Part shown: positions 61,560 through 64,000 of the stretch, piece after piece | Layout of the letters: the number at the start of each line of letters is the position of its first letter | How positions within the stretch are numbered: position 1 is the stretch's first letter | Assembly (NCBI RefSeq): GCF_008831285.2 | Contig: NC_045138.2 | Span: forward strand, 10,426,571 to 10,490,570 | DNA from: Nymphaea colorata | Taxonomy: Eukaryota; Streptophyta; Magnoliopsida; Nymphaeales; Nymphaeaceae | Direction of reading: 5' to 3' | DNA: 64,000 nucleotides | Translations under genes and position numbers: made by a program | The notes under the pieces: model-generated | What the model was told of the DNA's origin: nothing | The model's input: only the letters and a program-made list of their open reading frames with translations | Databases searched by the model: none

Positions 61560-62583
61560 AGAGTCACATTGAGGAGACTGTGAGGGCCATGTTGGTTACC
61601 AAACCCTCACCAAGAAAATAGTCTGAACAAGATATTATTGACCTACTATGCAAAAAAAATTATTACCAATTGTCAAAAGATGTAAAGAATGTCAACTATA
61701 TGCTCTAATAATCCAAGCACCTGCCTCTCACTTGCATTCTATAATATCTCCTTGGTCATTTTTAATGTAGGTATTTGACGTAGTCGGACCAATATCTCCT
61801 ATAGCTTCTAACAACCATAAGTGTTTTCTTATTGTAATAAACTATTTTACCAAATGGGTAGAAGTCGTCACACTCAGGACAGTAGAAGGGCATCAAGTAG
61901 TATCATTCATTCACAAGAATCTTCTTTGTAGATTTGGAGTCACACATGGTATAGTATCTGATAACGTGACTCATTTCAAAAATGAAAATGAGGCAGTTAT
62001 GCAGCAAATGCCGTGTCATGATGGGCAAACAGAGGCCACCAATAAGATCATGATCAGTATCATGAAGCGGAAAGTGGAAACTAGAAGTGACTGGCACGAA
62101 AAGATGCACAATGCCTTGTGGGCATATCGCACCACTATGAAAACTTCAACAAATGCTACCCCAATGGAGTTAGTCGACAGAACAAAAGTGATTCTGCCAT
62201 TACATGTATTAAAACCTGCTTTGAAGTTTGTTTATCTTATAGAGCTTCCTCTAAATCAATACCAGTAGAAGAGACTAATGCAGCTCGATTTGTTTGATGA
62301 AAAGAAGCTAAAAGCAGCTAAGCACAATGAAACCTATCACCAAAGGATGGCTAGACAATTTATGAAATCAGTTATTGAAAGACTTTTCAAGGTGAATGAC
62401 TTGGTCCTACAATATGTGGTATATCTCAGCTGACGACTACGTAGTAAGTGGGCACCAAACTGGGAAGGCCCATACGTTATTAAGGAAGCCTAGCCCCGTA
62501 ACTCATACTGGTTGATTGATATTGATGGGGTAGAACTTAATGATCATGTTAACGCTCTTCACCTGAAGGAAGTCTACACTTAG
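61560..62583 (+). pseudogene. gypsy integrase remnant
   Basis: Contains the zinc-binding end KRCKECQLYA, core text FDVVGPISPIASNNHKCFLI, YFTKWVEVVTLRTVEGHQVV and GVTHGIVSDNVTHFKN, where the usual SDNGTxF reads SDNVTHF. MHNALWAYRTTMKTSTNATP and a C-terminal LVLQYV...KWAPNWEGPYVI with VNALHLKEVYT follow. Stops interrupt it, and between FKNENEAVMQQ and CHDGQTEATNK the usual spacer containing the core Glu region is shortened. Confidence 0.85.
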
Positions 62584-62827
62584 TCCTCTTGTATTCACCT
62601 TTCAATCAATGACAAATACTTGTGTTCTCCACAATTGATCTGTTATCCATTTGTATTTTCCTCAGTTGTAAAACGTAACAATTATGCTAGGCATTTTTTT
62701 ATTATTATCACTCAAAACTCAAGAGCAACCCGTGCAAATAAAGGGTTAAACCTGCAATGCAAAACAACCTACTCATGTAAGGGGTCAAACCTCAACTCAA
62801 TCTTGCCCCAACCCGTACATGCAAAGG

Positions 62828-64000
62828 GTTTACCTTTTAAAATACACATTAAAAAAATATGTTTTTTTATGAATGGGAACCCTTGGAGGCCAAGAAGGTG
62901 AAATCCACCCATTATTGGTCAAAGAAAGACAATAAGGGGCATTTTGCCCCCTCACTTGGAATTGGCGCACTGACATTGTCACGTCTAGCAGAATGCATGT
63001 GCATGGCCATCCACGGCCGCGCGCCCGTGGCTGCATCAAGTCAAGGCTTGCGCAGCACGCAGGCCCTTCTTTGGGTAACAAACCACCCCCTTGGTGGTGA
63101 TTTTGGGTCTAATGGGTGGGCATTATTCCTGCCCACACCCCAAAGAGGTGTTTGCAAGGCTAAGAGCCCATCCCACTTTGTCAAAACCTTTTAAAATAAA
63201 TTAAATTACTTTAAAATACTTGAAATTCGCATGAAAATACTGTTAAATTCAAAAAAAAAATAACTTTTGAGTTTTGGCTCCAAAACTCGTTATAAATACC
63301 CACACAATCTTCTCTCTTGGGTATGAACCAACTCTTGGGAACTCAGAATGTTTCCCAACTCTTTCTCTATTTCTCTCCTTTTATCATCTTCTTCTTCTCC
63401 AACCTTGGGAGTGAGTTTCTCCAACTTCCCACTCTTCAACTGAGTACGATGAGACCTCTTGGAGGAACATGTTCATCACCTTAGAGCTTCGCCCAAGGAA
63501 ACCCTAGGATCATCCGAAGAAGGAGACTCATTTCTAAATTATTTCCATTAGAGATATACAGTCCTCCTCCCATTTTTATTTATTTTTGTTTCTCTTTGCC
63601 AACTCCATATGGCCATACAAGAGAGCTTTAAAGATTTTCCATCGAAAGTTGAGAGGTACTCTTAAGTGCACCGGGAGTATGAACAATGCGAAATAAATTA
63701 CATTTCTTTATTTATTTCCAAAATATGCTTCTTACATTTTTTTGTTCATCATTCATGTTTGAGATATTGTTTCTTAATTCATTTCTTAATTTACATGCAA
63801 ATGAATAGTAAAAATGAGCACTTGGGTTGGGATTTCTTCATTATTATGTTGACTGTGAGATTAAGAATTGTCTAACCCGGGAAAGCCCTTCATGAATGTG
63901 TACATGTTAAAACGCATCTTCATAACATTCTCAAGTTTAGCTTTTATTTTAATCACACAATTAAGGATCCCAATGAGTGTTTTCTTACGTTGTTCTCCAT
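62828..64000 (+). mobile_element. 3' LTR of the gypsy element, cut by the window end
   Basis: Aligned to 51346-52430. The LTR carries two-sided words such as GGCCAAGAAGGTGAAATCCA and ends beyond 64000. Purine-rich GCAAAGGG directly precedes it. The element starts without the usual TG, so the true LTR edge may be a few bases off. Confidence 0.8.

Larger units (their letters stand above)
51346..64000 (+). mobile_element. large degenerate Ty3/gypsy retrotransposon, 3' end beyond the window
   Basis: The 5' LTR starts near 51346 (GTTTACCCTTTTAAAATACAC) and the 3' LTR near 62828 (GTTTACCTTTTAAAATACAC). They align through GGAGGCCAAG, GGTGAAATCCACCC, CACCCCAAAGAGG and AACCCGGGAAAGCCCTTCAT up to the window edge, so each LTR exceeds 1.1 kb. 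The 5' LTR end is not resolved (after 52430, perhaps near 54 kb). The interior runs in plus orientation: mobile-domain-like frame, gag, protease, RT, RNase H, integrase, the Ty3/gypsy order. All parts contain stops, so the copy is dead. The 3' LTR holds a 146-bp segment (62935-63080) absent from the 5' LTR. Confidence 0.9.

Overview
The window is nuclear DNA from a flowering plant. It has GT-AG introns, plant gene families (HMG-CoA reductase, an SPX4-like protein, an AGP23-like arabinogalactan peptide), AT-rich intergenic DNA, long (TA)n tracts, and many LTR retrotransposons, TRIMs and MITEs. I cannot name the species. Genes are sparse: two intact genes, one decayed gene and the last two exons of an unrecognised gene.

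Layout. 1-about 450: 3' LTR of a copia-type element whose body lies left of the window. 1294-1677: a complete 384-bp TRIM with 5-bp target duplications. 2739-2892: a Tourist-like MITE. 4.9-5.6 kb: a tandem repeat of about 273 bp. 7440-10944 (minus): an intact four-exon HMG-CoA reductase gene (565 aa) with a TATA box at 11080-11086. 12.2-25.6 kb: a nest of transposons. The outer member is a degenerate Ty3/gypsy element coding on the minus strand. One of its LTRs carries a hAT-like MITE (8-bp TSD). Its other LTR is split by a 6.6-kb LTR element with no coding capacity (18361-24965, TSD GAAAT), which itself holds a 1.1-kb PIF/Harbinger-like element (19707-20794, TSD TAA) and a 27-bp minisatellite. 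28014-28840 (plus): two terminal exons of an unknown gene with a solo LTR in the intron between them. 32346-35934 (minus): an SPX4-like gene with an intact first exon but several frame lesions downstream. 42697-42888 (plus): an AGP23-like arabinogalactan peptide with TATA box and polyadenylation signal. 49.3-50.7 kb (minus): the 3' half of a copia element. 51346 to beyond the window end (plus): a long, heavily mutated Ty3/gypsy element with a plant-mobile-domain-like reading frame between its 5' LTR and gag.

The host genes are functionally independent: HMGR feeds cytosolic isoprenoid synthesis, SPX4 proteins sense phosphate status, and AG peptides are cell-surface proteoglycans. Nothing suggests a gene cluster. 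The most informative parts are the dated series of nested insertions (sister LTRs preserve the empty sites), the mobile-domain passenger in the gypsy element, the decayed SPX4 copy, and a perfect 28-bp hairpin at 41.1 kb. No tRNA, rRNA, CRISPR array or bacterial-type system was seen.
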